A stretch of DNA of 64,000 nt from the NCBI RefSeq assembly GCF_017254845.1, contig NZ_JAFKCU010000002.1, forward strand, positions 744,001-808,000. Direction: 5' to 3'. Numbering within the stretch: the stretch's first letter is position 1; each line of letters starts with the position of its first letter. The notes below the pieces were generated by a model that was not told the DNA's origin, did not search any database, and was given only the letters and a program-made list of their open reading frames with translations. Shown piece after piece: positions 62,866-64,000 of the stretch. Origin of the DNA: Algoriphagus pacificus (GTDB lineage Bacteria; Bacteroidota; Bacteroidia; Cytophagales; Cyclobacteriaceae). Position numbers and translations under genes: made by a program.

Positions 62866-64000
62866 ATGAAGTTTCGATTACTCTATTTGGCATTGCCACT
62901 TTTGGTATTTGCCTGCCAACCTAAAGAACTCACTGAACAAGAACGCTGGGAAGCTACTGCAGAACGAGTAGAGATTATCCGTGATGATTTTGGCGTTCCG
63001 CATATTTATGGCGCAACCGATGCGGATGCAGTTTTTGGAATGCTCTATGCCCAGTGTGAAGATGACTTTAGGAGAGTAGAGCGAAACTATGTTTGGGCGA
63101 CTGGTAGATTAGCCGAATTGGAAGGAGAGGAGGCGATTTACTCTGATCTTCGTGCCAATCTCTACATGACAGAAGCGGAGGCTAAAGCGGCCTATGATAC
63201 AGCGCCGGACTGGTTGAAAAAGCTTTGTATAGCCTTTGCTGATGGGGTTAATTATTATTTAGCTACGCATCCAGAAGTCACTCCTCAGGTGATTACACAC
63301 TATGAACCATGGATGCCCATGTTCTTCTCAGAGGGTTCCATTGGCGGAGACATTGAGCAGATTCCAACCCGAAGAATTGCTGCTTTTTATGGGGATAACC
63401 AATCCTTGGCTTTGAATGAATTTGGCAGTGGGTTAGATCCTGTGGATCTGACTGAAGAACCGAAAGGTTCCAATGGAATTGCTGTTTCTGGGAAATTAAC
63501 AGAATCAGGAAATGCCATGTTACTTATCAATCCTCATACTTCTTTTTATTTCCGACCAGAAATCCATGTGGTCAGCGAAGAAGGCCTGAATGCCTATGGA
63601 GCGGTGACTTGGGGGCAGTTTTTTGTCTATCAGGGATTCAATGAAAAGACCGGTTGGATGCATACCTCCACAGGAGTGGATTTTATCGATGAATTTGTGG
63701 AGGATGTGACAGAGACAGAGGGAAAATTGACCTACAAATATGGAGAAGAAAGCAGAGCTGTAACCGAGCTTCCGATTACGATCAAGTATAAAGAAGGAAG
63801 TGAGATCAAGGAAAAATCTTTTACCATGTATCGCACGCATCATGGTCCAGTGACGCACAAACTCGATGATAAATGGGTTGTGACCAAAATCAATTGGGAC
63901 CCAGTAAATGCTTTGACGCAAAGTTTTACAAGAACCAAGTTGAACAACCATGCGGAGTTTAAGGAAATGATGAACATCCGTACCAATTCCTCAAACAACA
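62866..64000 (+). CDS. Penicillin-acylase-family lipoprotein (N-terminal part, cut by window edge)
   Basis: The reading is open to the window end (378 codons). It begins with a lipoprotein signal (lipobox VFAC, Cys17), then VEIIRDDFGVPHIYGATDADAVFGMLYAQCEDDFRR, the standard opening of the penicillin acylase/acyl-homoserine-lactone acylase precursor. Autocatalytic cleavage should occur before the Ser of GSNGIAVSG (Ser about residue 203), making it the N-terminal nucleophile of the beta subunit. NPHTSFYFRPEIH and WGQFFVYQGFNEKTGWMHTS follow as usual. The substrate may be beta-lactams, aculeacin-type lipopeptides or N-acyl homoserine lactones; the sequence does not tell. The C-terminal part is missing. 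Confidence 0.9.
   Translation, partial: MKFRLLYLALPLLVFACQPKELTEQERWEATAERVEIIRDDFGVPHIYGATDADAVFGMLYAQCEDDFRRVERNYVWATGRLAELEGEEAIYSDLRANLYMTEAEAKAAYDTAPDWLKKLCIAFADGVNYYLATHPEVTPQVITHYEPWMPMFFSEGSIGGDIEQIPTRRIAAFYGDNQSLALNEFGSGLDPVDLTEEPKGSNGIAVSGKLTESGNAMLLINPHTSFYFRPEIHVVSEEGLNAYGAVTWGQFFVYQGFNEKTGWMHTSTGVDFIDEFVEDVTETEGKLTYKYGEESRAVTELPITIKYKEGSEIKEKSFTMYRTHHGPVTHKLDDKWVVTKINWDPVNALTQSFTRTKLNNHAEFKEMMNIRTNSSNN

Overview
The window is ordinary chromosomal DNA of a member of the Bacteroidota, most likely order Cytophagales and close to Algoriphagus or other Cyclobacteriaceae. This is judged from gene content, not from a search. The lineage markers are a type IX secretion plug-type protein, a DUF3276/PUR protein, a Lacal_2735-type small protein, an IPExxxVDY protein next to pyruvate kinase, a DUF5117/DUF4953 metalloprotease, many SPII lipoproteins, AT-rich DNA and TAnnTTTG-type promoter boxes. 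I see no rRNA, tRNA, insertion sequence, prophage, integrase or CRISPR array. About 54 protein genes are supported, including two that run off the window ends.

Left part (1-11742, all minus strand). A compact block reads ROK regulator, FG-GAP/ASPIC repeat protein, vanadium-haloperoxidase-type enzyme, sulfatase (cut by the edge). It is followed leftward-to-rightward by a Lacal_2735 small protein, a large MORN-type repeat protein, an unknown 187-residue protein, FabH, a DNA-protein crosslink sensor (SRAP) and a YheT-type hydrolase.

Middle part (11863-37868). Plus-strand genes: pyruvate dehydrogenase E2, HslV, a TetR-AarF pair, an ABC-F ATPase and the T9SS plug-type protein. Opposite them lie a sorbosone-dehydrogenase-like lipoprotein, an isolated Cas6 homologue, YchF, two AI-2E/PerM-type permeases, a PUR protein and a ferredoxin divergent from a LuxC-type acyl-CoA reductase. 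Then come a 7TM histidine kinase, aconitase, a hybrid PAS histidine kinase, a TPR lipoprotein and an M3 peptidase.

Right part (38242-64000). A zinc metalloprotease is followed by three envelope genes: a helix-hairpin-helix/barrel protein, a PorV-like protein and a BamA-like protein. Next are yidD facing lgt, the run acpP-fabF-rnc-nadE-lgt, the divergent IPExxxVDY-pyk pair, a four-domain fasciclin lipoprotein, an orphan LytTR regulator, and a five-gene minus-strand run (REC-Hpt, REC, unknown, MBL hydrolase, RqcH). The end holds miaA, a small membrane protein, pfkA, an aldo/keto reductase and a truncated penicillin-acylase-type lipoprotein.

The most unusual item is the lone Cas6-like protein (20906-21796): it has a recognisable Cas6 N-terminus and glycine-rich loop, but no cas neighbours, no array in 64 kb, and apparently no histidine where the catalytic one normally sits. 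Other points worth a second look are the haloperoxidase/sulfatase/ROK cluster, RqcH co-transcribed with phosphorelay proteins, a secreted helix-hairpin-helix/barrel protein, and dyads or direct repeats before the ROK, fasciclin and LytTR genes.
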